Program-made: the position numbers and the translations under genes
In this document: positions 42,146 through 50,681 of the stretch, piece after piece
Layout: every line of letters begins with the position of its first letter
Position numbering within the stretch: the stretch's first letter is position 1
Origin: Macrococcus capreoli
Lineage (GTDB): Bacteria; Bacillota; Bacilli; Staphylococcales; Staphylococcaceae
DNA: 64,000 nucleotides
Direction: 5' to 3'
NCBI RefSeq assembly: GCF_025628935.1
Contig: NZ_JAOTIS010000014.1
Coordinates: 1-64,000, forward strand
Notes under the pieces: generated by a model
Database searches by the model: none
Seen by the model: the letters and a program-made list of their open reading frames with translations, nothing else
What the model was told of the DNA's origin: nothing

Positions 42146-42464
42146 TGTATTTTCCTCCTCTTGAAATTAGATTTTCTACTGAAACTTTTAAATCTTCCCA
42201 TTCACGTATTAAATGGTTTAAATGATCTTTACCGGTATCTGTAATAGAGTAATACTTTCTTGCAGGACCACCAGATGTTTTTCCCATATATGTTTCTAAA
42301 TGACCATCCTGAACAAGTCTTCGCAACATAGGGTAGAGCGTTCCATCTGCAATGGATAATTCATGTTGGATATTCTGGGATAACTCATAACCGTACTGAT
42401 CATTTCGAGCAATTTCATTTAAAACAACGAGCTCCAGTACACCTTTTTTAAATTGAATGTTCAT
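42138..42464 (-). CDS. PadR-family regulator
   Basis: 108 residues from ATG 42464 (GAGGTG upstream; an earlier in-frame start at 42479 overlaps that site). MNIQFKKGVLELVVLNEIAR, DQYGYELSQNIQHE, DGTLYPMLRRLVQDGHLETY and GPARKYYSITDTG are the PadR winged-helix pattern. It is the first gene of the operon and probably represses it; two ACTATAT palindromes lie just upstream. Confidence 0.92.
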   Translation of the reverse strand: MNIQFKKGVLELVVLNEIARNDQYGYELSQNIQHELSIADGTLYPMLRRLVQDGHLETYMGKTSGGPARKYYSITDTGKDHLNHLIREWEDLKVSVENLISRGGKYNV

Positions 42465-42480
42465 AGATTTACACCTCACT

Positions 42481-42566
42481 ACTATATATAACGATATAGT
42501 GATTTTAAAAAATATTTCCTTTTCCGACTATATTGTATCATTCACTAGTGAATAATACAATATAGT
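42481..42566. promoter_or_regulatory. Two ACTATAT palindromes, probable PadR operators
   Basis: ACTATAT-ataacg-ATATAGT (42481-42500) lies just before the PadR ribosome binding site. Further up is a 40-bp inverted repeat (42527-42566): ACTATATTGTATCATTCACT against AGTGAATAATACAATATAGT, with one mismatch in 20. Both carry the same outer half-sites. Confidence 0.7.
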
Positions 42567-42665
42567 TTGTTCAAAATGTATTGATTTAATGTAAAAATGT
42601 TCTAGAAATAATTAAGGATTTTAATATAATATTATTAAGTAGATAAATTATTTGGGGTGGTTTTT

Positions 42666-43469
42666 ATGAAGCTGTTTAAATTTTTTATTGCAATGATTTT
42701 ATTGTTATTCTTGTTGCCTGAACATAAAGGGGAGGCTGTTTCATCGAAATACACAGTGAAATACGTGTCTGTCGTTGACGGTGATACAGCGGTCGTTAAG
42801 TTGAATAATAAAACAATTAAAATTCGTTTGTTACTCATCGATACACCAGAATCAAAAGATCCGCGCAAACCGGTACAACCTTATGCCATCGAAGCGGCGA
42901 GATATTTAGAGAACTACATGCGTTACGGGAAACTACAAATTCAATATGATAACGGTGGCAAGTTAGATAAATACGGACGTCATTTAGTATATTTATATTC
43001 GAATGGCAAAATCGTTAATAATGAAATGGTACGTTACGGGTATGCTAGAGTAGGATATATTTACAGCCAAAGATATTATTTAAATGTGCTAAAGAAAAGT
43101 GAGAACAATGCGAAGCAAAAGCGTTTAAAAATCTGGTCGATTAAAGGTTATGTCAATCCATACGGTGAAGGCTTTGTTTATAAAACAAGTTCGAAACCTA
43201 CTTATACAACTACAAATCGTAATGTAACTCGACTTACTTCAACAACGAAACCAAATACTACGACACCATCACGTAAAGGATATCCAACTTCAAGATATAA
43301 AAGTGGTGCACCACGCGTACTGGCAAATTGTACAGAAGTGAAAAAATATTATCCATATGGTATTACAGATAGTCATGTGTCATATCAAACGAAATTTGAT
43401 AGAGACCATGACCGTATGGGGTGTGAAGCGTCTGGTGTCCAATATCAAAGCTGGATGGTGAATAACTAA
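42666..43469 (+). CDS. Secreted thermonuclease with C-terminal Excalibur domain
   Basis: 267 residues from ATG 42666 (GGGGTGG upstream). The signal peptide (LFKFFIAMILLLFLLPEHKG) is followed by a staphylococcal-nuclease domain, residues ~25-165: VSVVDGDTAVVKLNNKTIKI, RLLLIDTPESKDPRKPVQPY with catalytic Arg and Asp, and YGRHLVYLYSNGKIVNNEMV with the second Arg. A Thr-rich linker leads to an Excalibur domain (LANCTEVKKYYPYGI ... DRDHDRMGCEASG). It degrades DNA and RNA with calcium outside the cell. The Excalibur tail is absent in S. aureus Nuc and duplicated as a separate gene at 37,768. Confidence 0.9.
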   Translation: MKLFKFFIAMILLLFLLPEHKGEAVSSKYTVKYVSVVDGDTAVVKLNNKTIKIRLLLIDTPESKDPRKPVQPYAIEAARYLENYMRYGKLQIQYDNGGKLDKYGRHLVYLYSNGKIVNNEMVRYGYARVGYIYSQRYYLNVLKKSENNAKQKRLKIWSIKGYVNPYGEGFVYKTSSKPTYTTTNRNVTRLTSTTKPNTTTPSRKGYPTSRYKSGAPRVLANCTEVKKYYPYGITDSHVSYQTKFDRDHDRMGCEASGVQYQSWMVNN

Positions 43470-43473
43470 AGAA

Positions 43474-43507
43474 AGAAGGCATCTGATTAATCGGATGCCT
43501 TCTTTTT
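43474..43507 (+). terminator. Terminator of the nuclease gene
   Basis: AGAAGGCATCTGATT-AATCGGATGCCTTCTTTTT, a stem of 12-13 bp with T5. Confidence 0.85.
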
Positions 43508-43575
43508 GTGGATGAAGTGGGGAGGAATAGAGATATCAAATGATGAATACCGTTGTTTTCCTTTAACTTTATTTT

Positions 43576-43604
43576 TTGATATGATTCTCGTTGTGGTGTA
43601 ATAT
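43576..43604 (+). promoter_or_regulatory. Promoter of the putative small RNA
   Basis: TTGATA (43576-43581), a 17-bp spacer and TAATAT (43599-43604). Confidence 0.7.
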
Positions 43605-43610
43605 GTAATT

Positions 43611-43729
43611 GAATAGAGCGGTGCTGTAATACCCCTCCAGTAGATCCGTTTAAGACGGTGACTAACTTAATGATAATGGTTTTTCATAACCATCAAGCTC
43701 GTCAAAGCTTTATTGATGGTTATTTTTTT
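43611..43729 (+). ncRNA. Putative small regulatory RNA, ~120 nt
   Basis: A consensus-like promoter and a strong terminator (AACCATCAAGCT...AGCTTTATTGATGGTT plus T7, 43688-43729) frame a stretch with no open reading frame. The 5' part has a C-rich single-stranded segment (TAATACCCCTCC) and a small CCGT/ACGG hairpin. C-rich loops that bind ribosome binding sites are typical of staphylococcal sRNAs. The length and the C-rich segment recall RsaI/RsaOG, but I could not compare sequences. Confidence 0.6.
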
Positions 43730-43735
43730 GAGAAT

Positions 43736-44263
43736 TTATTCAATTTCTATCCAGTATCTTTCTACATCAATATCATCGTATTCGTCATAGACGATTGATT
43801 CAAGCCTCCCGCCGTTTGCAAGTATTGTATTATGACTACCGATATTATCGACATCGCACGTAATTAACGCGCGTTCCACATCTTTTTCTTTTAAGAAAGA
43901 AAGACTCTCTTTTAGCATCCACTTCGCAATCCCTTTTCTTCGTTCATCCGGTCGTACAGAATAACCCACATGCCCACCTATTTGAATTAAGAAGTCATTG
44001 AGATAATGACGGATATTCACCATACCAACGATTTTATTTTGCGCATTGACACATAAGAATTGTGTCGCAGGTACCATGCCGTGTGGAATACGTTCGAGGT
44101 TATCGCTATGTTGTACTTTTTCAAACCACTCATCAAAATTATCGAATTTATGAAGTGACGAAGATCCATGGATAACTTCTTTCGTTGCTTTAAATTCTTG
44201 TTGGTATTTTAATATGTCTTCTTTATATTCGATTGTAGGTCGAACGAGTTTAAGTATTGTCAT
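43736..44263 (-). CDS. GNAT-family acetyltransferase
   Basis: 175 residues from ATG 44263 (GGAGG 8 nt upstream; the in-frame start at 44299 has none). The acetyl-CoA-binding motif is GYSVRPDERRKGIAKWMLKE, followed by ERALITCDVDNIGSHNTILA and an ending YDDIDVERYWIEIE typical of the family branch annotated as acetyltransferases of unknown substrate. It is convergent with the small-RNA gene. Substrate unknown. Confidence 0.85.
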   Translation of the reverse strand: MTILKLVRPTIEYKEDILKYQQEFKATKEVIHGSSSLHKFDNFDEWFEKVQHSDNLERIPHGMVPATQFLCVNAQNKIVGMVNIRHYLNDFLIQIGGHVGYSVRPDERRKGIAKWMLKESLSFLKEKDVERALITCDVDNIGSHNTILANGGRLESIVYDEYDDIDVERYWIEIE

Positions 44264-44349
44264 TATGAGAACCTCCTTGTATTTTTTATGATTATACACG
44301 AAATGGGAATTTATTGATATAATATTCTAAAAATATAGGAAGTGATAGT

Positions 44350-44838
44350 ATGGAGTATATTATTTCATTGTTTAATAACGAAGATGCAACTGAAATTAAA
44401 CAGTTAATTCATCGTGCAATGTTGGAAACAAACATACAGGATTATTCTTTAGAAAGCCTTCAGGAAGATATGAAGGCAATTGATGAAGAGATGCTTATAG
44501 AACGTGCGAGTTTTACACATTTTTATGTATTTCGTGATGAAGATAAAATTGTCGGAACAGGCGCAATCGGACCTTATTGGGATAGCTTAATAGAAAGTAG
44601 TTTGTTTACGATCTTTGTGTTGCCTGATTATCAAGGAAAAGGATTAGGCCGATTGATTATTGAGACTCTGGAGAAGGATGAATTTTTTAAACGCGCGAGT
44701 AGAGTTGAGGTTCCGGCTTCTATAACTGCTGTAGACTTTTATAAAAAATTTGGTTACGTAGTAAAACCTGGTGTAACAGGACCAGATGAAGAGGGAATTA
44801 TAAGAATGGAGAAATTTAAGGAGAATGATTTGGGGTAA
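44350..44838 (+). CDS. GNAT-family acetyltransferase
   Basis: 162 residues. FRDEDKIVGTGAIGPYWDSL, FTIFVLPDYQGKGLGRLIIE (acetyl-CoA loop QGKGLG) and VPASITAVDFYKKFGYVVKP show the complete fold. It is divergent from the other GNAT gene, with an 86-bp gap. AGGAAGTGA precedes the ATG. Substrate unknown; it probably acts on a small amine or on a protein N-terminus. Confidence 0.85.
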   Translation: MEYIISLFNNEDATEIKQLIHRAMLETNIQDYSLESLQEDMKAIDEEMLIERASFTHFYVFRDEDKIVGTGAIGPYWDSLIESSLFTIFVLPDYQGKGLGRLIIETLEKDEFFKRASRVEVPASITAVDFYKKFGYVVKPGVTGPDEEGIIRMEKFKENDLG

Positions 44839-44849
44839 TTTAGCAATTT

Positions 44850-44891
44850 TTGCGCACTTTGGATTTGAAGTGCTCAAAAATTGTAACAAAA
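44850..44891. repeat. Dispersed 42-bp intergenic repeat, copy A
   Basis: TGCGCACTTTGGATTTGAAG followed by tgctcAAAAATTGTAACAAAAT. Copy B is at 48660-48701 in the same orientation with about six differences. It contains a short inverted repeat (GCGCACTT/AAGTGC) in this copy. Confidence 0.7.
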
Positions 44892-44894
44892 TAG

Positions 44895-44928
44895 AAAAGA
44901 GTAGAAGGTAAAAATCCTTCTACTCTTT
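44895..44928 (-). terminator. Terminator of the PTS operon
   Basis: On the minus strand AAAGAGTAGAAGG-atttttac-CTTCTACTCTTTT. Confidence 0.75.
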
Positions 44929-44931
44929 AGC

Positions 44932-46197
44932 TTATGCACCGAATAATTTTAATATAGAACTGATTAATATACCAATAATTCCAAAGTCAGCATCACCGAA
45001 TGTTGTATTTTGGAATCCTAAATCTCCTAACAGTGGTAATAGCAATGCTGGTAATAAACTAATAACTAAACCATTCGCAATTGATCCAAATATTGCGCCA
45101 CGACGTCCACCTGTTGCATTACCGAATACACCAGCTGTTGCACCTGTAAAGAAATGAGGTACAAGTCCTGGTACAATTACTTTAAGTCCTAGCACTGGTA
45201 ATATAAACATTGAAATAATACCCGCTAAGAAGCTGAATAAGAAACCAATAATAACAGCGTTAGGTGCAAATGGGAATACAGTTGGACAGTCTAACGCAGG
45301 TCGTGCATTTGGTACTAACTTATCTGCAATTCCTTTAAATGCTGGTACGATTTCTGCAATTAACATACGTACACCTGCAAGAACGATATAAACACCTGCA
45401 GCAAATGTGATTGCTTGAATGAATGAGAATACTAAGAAGTTAGATCCTTTTGATAGCTCTTTTTCAACGTATTCTGGTCCTGCAAACAATGCCACGATTA
45501 AGAATAATACTGTCATAGTAAGTGAAACAGCAACAGATGTGTCACGTAAGAATCCTAAAGATTTTGGTACTTTAATTGTTTCAGTAGACTTTTCTTTATT
45601 ACCAACAAGTTTACCAATAGATGCTGAAATGAAGTATCCAACTGATCCAAAGTGTCCGATTGCAAAGTCATCTGAACCTGTGATTTGACGTACTGTTGGT
45701 TGTAATAATGCTGGGAACAACACCATGCAAAGTCCTAGAATTACAGAACCAATAGCAATAATCGCTATGTTACTTAAATTTGAAACTGATAATGTTGCAG
45801 CAATTAAACATGCCATAAATAATGTATGATGACCTGTTAAGAATACATATTTAAATTTAGTAAATCGTGCAAATACTAAGTTCATAATCATACCGAATAC
45901 CATAATCATGGCAGTTGCTGTTCCGATTTTTTCTTGGGCTACAGCAACGATGGCTTCGTTATTTGGAATGATACCTTTACCATGGAATGCTGCATCAAAC
46001 ATCTTACCGAATATATCTAAAGATCCGATGATAACATTTGCTCCAGCACCAATAATAATGAATCCCATTACAGTTTTTAGTGTGCCTGAAACAACACTTG
46101 CTATATCTTTCTTTTGTAGAAGTAAACCGAGTAGTGCAAATAATCCCACAAGAATTGCAGGTGTACCTAATATATCTTTCATTAATATATCTAACAT
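44932..46197 (-). CDS. Ascorbate-type PTS EIIC component (UlaA/SgaT-like)
   Basis: 421 residues from ATG 46197 (GAGGGAGTG upstream). About eleven membrane helices; MGFIIIGAGANVIIGSLDIF near the N-terminus and VFLTGHHTLFMACLIAATLS are typical of the AG superfamily of PTS EIIC proteins (UlaA). The proposed substrate class is L-ascorbate or a related compound by similarity. It is the last gene of an operon of regulator/EIIA, EIIB and EIIC; no catabolic genes follow, so the substrate is uncertain. Confidence 0.82.
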   Translation of the reverse strand: MLDILMKDILGTPAILVGLFALLGLLLQKKDIASVVSGTLKTVMGFIIIGAGANVIIGSLDIFGKMFDAAFHGKGIIPNNEAIVAVAQEKIGTATAMIMVFGMIMNLVFARFTKFKYVFLTGHHTLFMACLIAATLSVSNLSNIAIIAIGSVILGLCMVLFPALLQPTVRQITGSDDFAIGHFGSVGYFISASIGKLVGNKEKSTETIKVPKSLGFLRDTSVAVSLTMTVLFLIVALFAGPEYVEKELSKGSNFLVFSFIQAITFAAGVYIVLAGVRMLIAEIVPAFKGIADKLVPNARPALDCPTVFPFAPNAVIIGFLFSFLAGIISMFILPVLGLKVIVPGLVPHFFTGATAGVFGNATGGRRGAIFGSIANGLVISLLPALLLPLLGDLGFQNTTFGDADFGIIGILISSILKLFGA

Positions 46198-46212
46198 GTT
46201 AAACACTCCCTC

Positions 46213-46482
46213 TTATAATAGTGGTGTTAATTTCTCTTTAATTTCAGGTACGTTCATCACATTTTGTAATGTAACGATTGTTCTTGAACCATCTTCTAAG
46301 TTCCCCATAATATCTTCAGCACCTAAGAATATATCTGCAGTTTCAGTTTTTGCTGACGCTAGATCTGTGTGCGAAACTTCAGCTTCTTTTCCTAGTTCAG
46401 TTAGTGCTTTCTTTACATTCATCTCCATAATAAAACTTGATCCTAATCCGTTACCACATACAACTAATATTTTTTTCATCAT
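46213..46482 (-). CDS. PTS EIIB component (UlaB-like)
   Basis: About 89 residues. The phosphorylated cysteine is in KKILVVCGNGLGSSFIMEMN, the lactose/ascorbate-type EIIB P-loop. The start is 46482 or 46479; GGAGG is 5 or 8 nt upstream. An in-frame ATG at 46494 contains that ribosome binding site. It receives phosphate from the EIIA domain at the end of the regulator upstream and passes it to the substrate carried by the EIIC component. Confidence 0.85.
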   Translation of the reverse strand: MMKKILVVCGNGLGSSFIMEMNVKKALTELGKEAEVSHTDLASAKTETADIFLGAEDIMGNLEDGSRTIVTLQNVMNVPEIKEKLTPLL

Positions 46483-46499
46483 TTTTTCCTCCATTATAT

Positions 46500-48464
46500 T
46501 TATTTGATTTCATTGATTAATTTTATAATTTCATTTTTGTCTGTTGCAGTTTTTAATATTTCTACATAATTGTCATTTCCGAGAATTTCGGTCATTTCAG
46601 CTAATGCTTTTAAATGTGCATTTTGATCTTTTGCAGATAGGACTATCATAGCTTTTACCGACTTATCATTAGGAAATACAACAGGTTCTTTAAAATTAGC
46701 AAATGATAGGCCGACTTCCAATGCACCGTCTTCTGGTCGCGCGTGAGGAATTGCTATATCCGGCATAATTACAATATATGGCCCAAGCTCTATAACTGAA
46801 TTAATCATAGCTTTAATATAATCTTCTGTAATGATATTGTTTGTTAGGAGTGGCTTTGATGCTTTTATGATACTATCTTGCCAATTATCTACTGTTAGCT
46901 CAGTTTGTATGAAAGATTCCGTTAATAATTCTTTTAACATAGGTTGATACCCCTCCTTAAAATGGTGCTTCGGTTTTAATAATTGAGAGATTGCTTCATA
47001 TAGATTCTTTTCGTTCTTAATGTCTGCATGTTCCTTAATGACATCCATTAAATCATTCATTGAATATTTTGGTTCAAAAGGAATCGTCATTGTCATATTT
47101 AATTTTTCATTTAAATATTCAAGTTCATGAATAGAAAGGGATTCAGTTATTAAATAGACTGGTTTATCTATTTGAATTGCATGTGTTGAGAAAATTATAT
47201 CTACTTGATCCTTTTTTTCATGTACCTGACTTATAGATGTCGGTTCCAAAAAAATTAAAGTAGGAAAATGCATTTTGAGTTTTTGTGTTAATGAGTGACT
47301 GATTGCCATACCATTTGGACAAGCAACAATTGCAATTTCATGTGGTGTAACGATATTGCCTTGATTTCTTGTCACACCAGCAAAATACAATGACCATAAT
47401 ACAATTTCATTTTCGCTAAATTGTATATTTAGCGATGATTCTAAATCTTTAATTGCGCGTTTTGTAAATGTAATAATGGGCTTCATAGAAGGTTGTACTA
47501 ATGATTCTGTATTCACGACCGTATTTATTCCGTATTTAGCACGTAAAACTGCAGGATAATAATGACGTTTTAATTGATGAATGAGTTTATCTTTATTCAT
47601 AATGATAATGCCACTTAGTATTTCAAAGGTTTGAACAAAGTTTAATAATAATTGATCCGTTTGCTTATCTGACAAACGGGATTCATCAAGGAATACATTA
47701 GTACTTTGCATCATTAATACAATCAGTGGATGAAAGCCTTTAATATGATTTTCACTTTCAAATTGCTTACTTTTTATTTCAAGTTGTGACTTGGAAAGTC
47801 TGGATTCGTAATATCCGCTGTCAATGATGTAAAGTGCAAATTGAATCGCTTTGCGATGATTGTCACTAAACGCATGTCCAAGTTGTGCTTCAATAATACC
47901 TATATCATCGTTGTATAAGTTATTAGAATCGAAGTCATTATTTGAAATAAATTTCATTAAATATTTAGCATAATGTTTTGGTGCAATTTGGTGAACTAAG
48001 TTAATAAATAGTAAATCACGATCCTCAGCATTCATGATTAACTCATAGCCATTTGATCTGCTATATTCAATTGCACCATTCAGATTTCTGATTTGCTCCT
48101 TTAATATTTTAATATCTTGAAGAATAGTATTTCTCGAAACATTACCTACATCGATTAAATGCTCTATTGAAATGTAGTCATGTTTTATGAGTAGGTAAAA
48201 TAATAAAATATTAATTCTCTCATCTTCAGAAAAAATTAAATCGTGATACTGAATTTTAGATAACGTACTATTTAATAAATCTATATCGTCGATATATACT
48301 GATGTTTTAGTCACGTGTATATTGAAATCATCTACAATTTTATCAAGCTCATATTTTAGTTTTTTATTTGTAATATTAAGCTGATAATACAAATCGCGTT
48401 GAGCAATGGACTGTTGTTTTTTTAGCAAATCTAATATTTTCAAATTTAATTCAGATATTTGCAT
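46500..48464 (-). CDS. BglG-type transcriptional regulator with PRD, EIIB and EIIA domains
   Basis: 654 residues. Two N-terminal helix-turn-helix parts (LLKKQQSIAQRDLYYQLNIT; LIDVGNVSRNTILQDIKILK), two PRD domains with conserved histidines, an EIIB-like domain (EIAIVACPNGMAISHSLTQK), and a C-terminal EIIA domain with the phosphorylated His in IMPDIAIPHARPEDG. The layout is that of MtlR/UlaR-like activators (not RNA-binding antiterminators). As no separate EIIA gene exists in the operon, its EIIA domain may serve the transporter. It is the first gene of the operon. Confidence 0.87.
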   Translation of the reverse strand: MQISELNLKILDLLKKQQSIAQRDLYYQLNITNKKLKYELDKIVDDFNIHVTKTSVYIDDIDLLNSTLSKIQYHDLIFSEDERINILLFYLLIKHDYISIEHLIDVGNVSRNTILQDIKILKEQIRNLNGAIEYSRSNGYELIMNAEDRDLLFINLVHQIAPKHYAKYLMKFISNNDFDSNNLYNDDIGIIEAQLGHAFSDNHRKAIQFALYIIDSGYYESRLSKSQLEIKSKQFESENHIKGFHPLIVLMMQSTNVFLDESRLSDKQTDQLLLNFVQTFEILSGIIIMNKDKLIHQLKRHYYPAVLRAKYGINTVVNTESLVQPSMKPIITFTKRAIKDLESSLNIQFSENEIVLWSLYFAGVTRNQGNIVTPHEIAIVACPNGMAISHSLTQKLKMHFPTLIFLEPTSISQVHEKKDQVDIIFSTHAIQIDKPVYLITESLSIHELEYLNEKLNMTMTIPFEPKYSMNDLMDVIKEHADIKNEKNLYEAISQLLKPKHHFKEGYQPMLKELLTESFIQTELTVDNWQDSIIKASKPLLTNNIITEDYIKAMINSVIELGPYIVIMPDIAIPHARPEDGALEVGLSFANFKEPVVFPNDKSVKAMIVLSAKDQNAHLKALAEMTEILGNDNYVEILKTATDKNEIIKLINEIK

Positions 48465-48659
48465 AGCATCACATCACTTTCTATATTTATTATAGTGCTC
48501 CTTATTTTGAAATTATATATGGATTGAGTCCAACTTTTTGAAATAGTTATTTCAAAAATTGTACTTTAATAATATAAGGAAGGAATATAGCAATAATATT
48601 AATCAATCTTTATGTCGAAGTTGGTAGTTCGTTAGAGAGAGGTGTAAGAAAGGAACATC

Positions 48660-48701
48660 ATGCGCACTTTGGATTTGAAGTACGTAAAAATTGTAACAAT
48701 A
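48660..48701. repeat. Dispersed 42-bp intergenic repeat, copy B
   Basis: TGCGCACTTTGGATTTGAAG followed by tacgtAAAAATTGTAACAATAT, matching 44850-44891. It lies in a 318-bp gap (48465-48782) that otherwise holds only the promoter region of the next gene, including TATAAT near 48748. Confidence 0.7.
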
Positions 48702-48782
48702 TGGCAAGCCCCGACCCCCACATTCACCACTCTCGATAATGCTTATAGTATAATAGAAGTATTACGTCAAAAGGAGATATTT

Positions 48783-49631
48783 ATGGCGAAACTTTCAAAG
48801 AAACAAGTACAACGAAATAAGCTGATTCTTATCCTCATTTTATGTGCAATAGCATTATTGATATATTTCATGATTGCGCAGGCGATAAAGCAATACGAAA
48901 AGAAAATGATGGATCATAGAGTGACGGTGGAGCATACGTATGTTAGTGCTTTATCACAACAATTAAAAAGTGGAGCACAGTATTCAAACGGTACAGTATG
49001 GAAAGATGCATCGCAAAAAGAAATAGATTTATATTTAAATCCAAAGCGTTATTATTATCATCCTGAACAAAAGTACCAATTCTTAAATTTAAGTATGAGT
49101 CAGAAAGTGTCTGCCGATAAACTTAATCAATTGTTAAAGGGGAAAGGCATACTGGATGGTTTAGGACCATCGTTTGCGAAAGCGAGTCGCATCGAAGATA
49201 TCAATGAGATTTACCTGATTAACCACGCACTGCTTGAAACGGACCGAGGGAGAAGTGTTCTGGCACGCGGTGTCAAGATAGATGGACGCGGCGTCGTTGG
49301 TAAAGGTGACAAGCAGTATTATAACTTCTTTGGCATTGGTGCGTATGATCATGATCCTATTAAAGAAGCGGCTAAATTCGCGTATCAGCAAGGATGGGAT
49401 TCACCTGAGAAAGCTGTGATGGGCGGTGCGAAGTTTATTAAGCGTTCGTTTATTGATAAAGAAGGGCAGAATACATTATACGGTATGCGCTTTAATCCTG
49501 TTTCACCCGGGAAACATCAATATGCTACTGATGTACGCTGGGCGCATCATAATGCAATGGGGATTGCGCGAGATTACAAGAAATTAAACTTAGAAGGTAA
49601 ATATTTTACGCGTTACTATTATAAAGAGTAA
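48783..49631 (+). CDS. sagB: Membrane-bound N-acetylglucosaminidase (SagB-like)
   Basis: 282 residues from ATG 48783 (AAAAGGAGA upstream); an extension to 48660 runs through an intergenic repeat. One N-terminal membrane helix (KLILILILCAIALLIYFMIA) is followed by a glucosaminidase domain of the LytG/SagB type with the catalytic Glu in NHALLETDRGRSVLARGVKI and YNFFGIGAYDHDPIKEAAKF, then GWDSPEKAVMGGAKFIKRSF. Family: it trims glycan strands of new peptidoglycan and in S. aureus works with SpdC. Length and position relative to metK and rib genes match S. aureus sagB. Confidence 0.88.
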   Translation: MAKLSKKQVQRNKLILILILCAIALLIYFMIAQAIKQYEKKMMDHRVTVEHTYVSALSQQLKSGAQYSNGTVWKDASQKEIDLYLNPKRYYYHPEQKYQFLNLSMSQKVSADKLNQLLKGKGILDGLGPSFAKASRIEDINEIYLINHALLETDRGRSVLARGVKIDGRGVVGKGDKQYYNFFGIGAYDHDPIKEAAKFAYQQGWDSPEKAVMGGAKFIKRSFIDKEGQNTLYGMRFNPVSPGKHQYATDVRWAHHNAMGIARDYKKLNLEGKYFTRYYYKE

Positions 49632-49634
49632 AGG

Positions 49635-49676
49635 AAAGACCTTGAGACATACACGAATGTGCCTCAAGGTCTTTAT
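49635..49676. terminator. Bidirectional terminator after sagB
   Basis: AAAGACCTTGAGaCA-tacacgaat-gTGcCTCAAGGTCTTT. Confidence 0.8.
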
Positions 49677-49677
49677 A

Positions 49678-50601
49678 TTATTTCGCTTCAGTAGTTGCTT
49701 CTGAAGATGAACCGTTTTGTGCTTTCTGTTGCATTTCTTTTTGAAAATCTTCAAATGATTTTGCGTTTTTTACCTCATTAGGAATCTCGATGTCCTTAAC
49801 TTTATTGAAATTATCATATGTAATACTAGTAAGTGATTTAATAGTTCGATCCTTAACTTTCATTTCAACATTTCTTTTTGCTGATTTCACATAATAATTC
49901 TTGTCAAGGTATATTGTTTCTGTTCCTTTTATAGATTGTAGTTGTTTTTCAATTGATTTTACCAATTCATTAGAGCCAGCTTGTTTAGCTATTTCTTTAT
50001 AATCATCAAGATTTTTATAAGTAAGTGTTATAGTATATCCGTCATTTGTTTTTTTGAAAGGTGCATTTTTAAAGATTTCTAAAGATTTTACGTAAGAACT
50101 ATAATCAACTTGATCAATTTGTTTATTCACTTCATTTCCCATAACTTTAGTTACATCAATAAATTGTTTTCCATCTTGATTGGCAACAATTTTATTATCA
50201 AATAAGTATAATGTAGTTTCTTGATTTTCAGTATTATTATCAATTCGTTTATTATTGTTTTTATCAGAATTTAGCTCCATTTTCACATCTTTTTTACTAC
50301 CGTCTGATTCCATTGTTGCACTTAAAGAAGAATGATAACTCTTAATATCTTTCCCGGCATCTTTCGCTTTACTAATAAGATCAGCTGATGCTTTTACTTC
50401 TGAAGTGCTGTCTTTCGTTGTCGTATCTTTAGAGGTGCTTTCTTTACTTTCAGTTGATTTAGTATCCGCACTCTTTTGGTTCTCTTTCGTTTGCGTTTCA
50501 GTCTTTGCCTTTTCTTCTGTTTTGTTTGCTGCATCATTGCCACAAGCTGCAAAAATTAACGTCGTACCAAGTAATGCTGATAATAAATGTTTTGATTTCA
50601 T
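49678..50601 (-). CDS. Surface lipoprotein with DUF6612-like domain
   Basis: 307 residues. The lipoprotein signal ends IFAACGND. A Lys/Thr/Ser/Glu-rich linker (residues ~25-70, repeated TKST/SKDTTTKDS) leads to a beta-rich domain (YHSSLSATMESDGSKKDVKM, ETTLYLFDNKIVANQDGKQF, VKSAKRNVEMKVKDRTIKSL) that looks like the DUF6612 / LolA-LppX-like lipoprotein fold. The C-terminal tail SSSEATTEAK equals the end of the small lipoprotein at 16,559. GGAGG precedes the ATG. The role is unknown; relatives bind lipids or assist the envelope. Confidence 0.7.
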   Translation of the reverse strand: MKSKHLLSALLGTTLIFAACGNDAANKTEEKAKTETQTKENQKSADTKSTESKESTSKDTTTKDSTSEVKASADLISKAKDAGKDIKSYHSSLSATMESDGSKKDVKMELNSDKNNNKRIDNNTENQETTLYLFDNKIVANQDGKQFIDVTKVMGNEVNKQIDQVDYSSYVKSLEIFKNAPFKKTNDGYTITLTYKNLDDYKEIAKQAGSNELVKSIEKQLQSIKGTETIYLDKNYYVKSAKRNVEMKVKDRTIKSLTSITYDNFNKVKDIEIPNEVKNAKSFEDFQKEMQQKAQNGSSSEATTEAK

Positions 50602-50681
50602 AAAAAATCCTCCTTAAGTGATTAAATAAATCATATCATAAAAGAAAGATTTATTGAAATCAGACCTAAGGAGGAACTTTA

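Noticed and set aside
43611-43729. Riboswitch controlling the GNAT gene
   Set aside because: The element is on the plus strand and ends in a terminator facing a gene on the opposite strand, so it cannot lead into that gene.
48660-48782. N-terminal extension of the glucosaminidase
   Set aside because: The in-frame extension runs through a dispersed intergenic repeat and the promoter; AAAAGGAGA marks ATG 48783 as the start.
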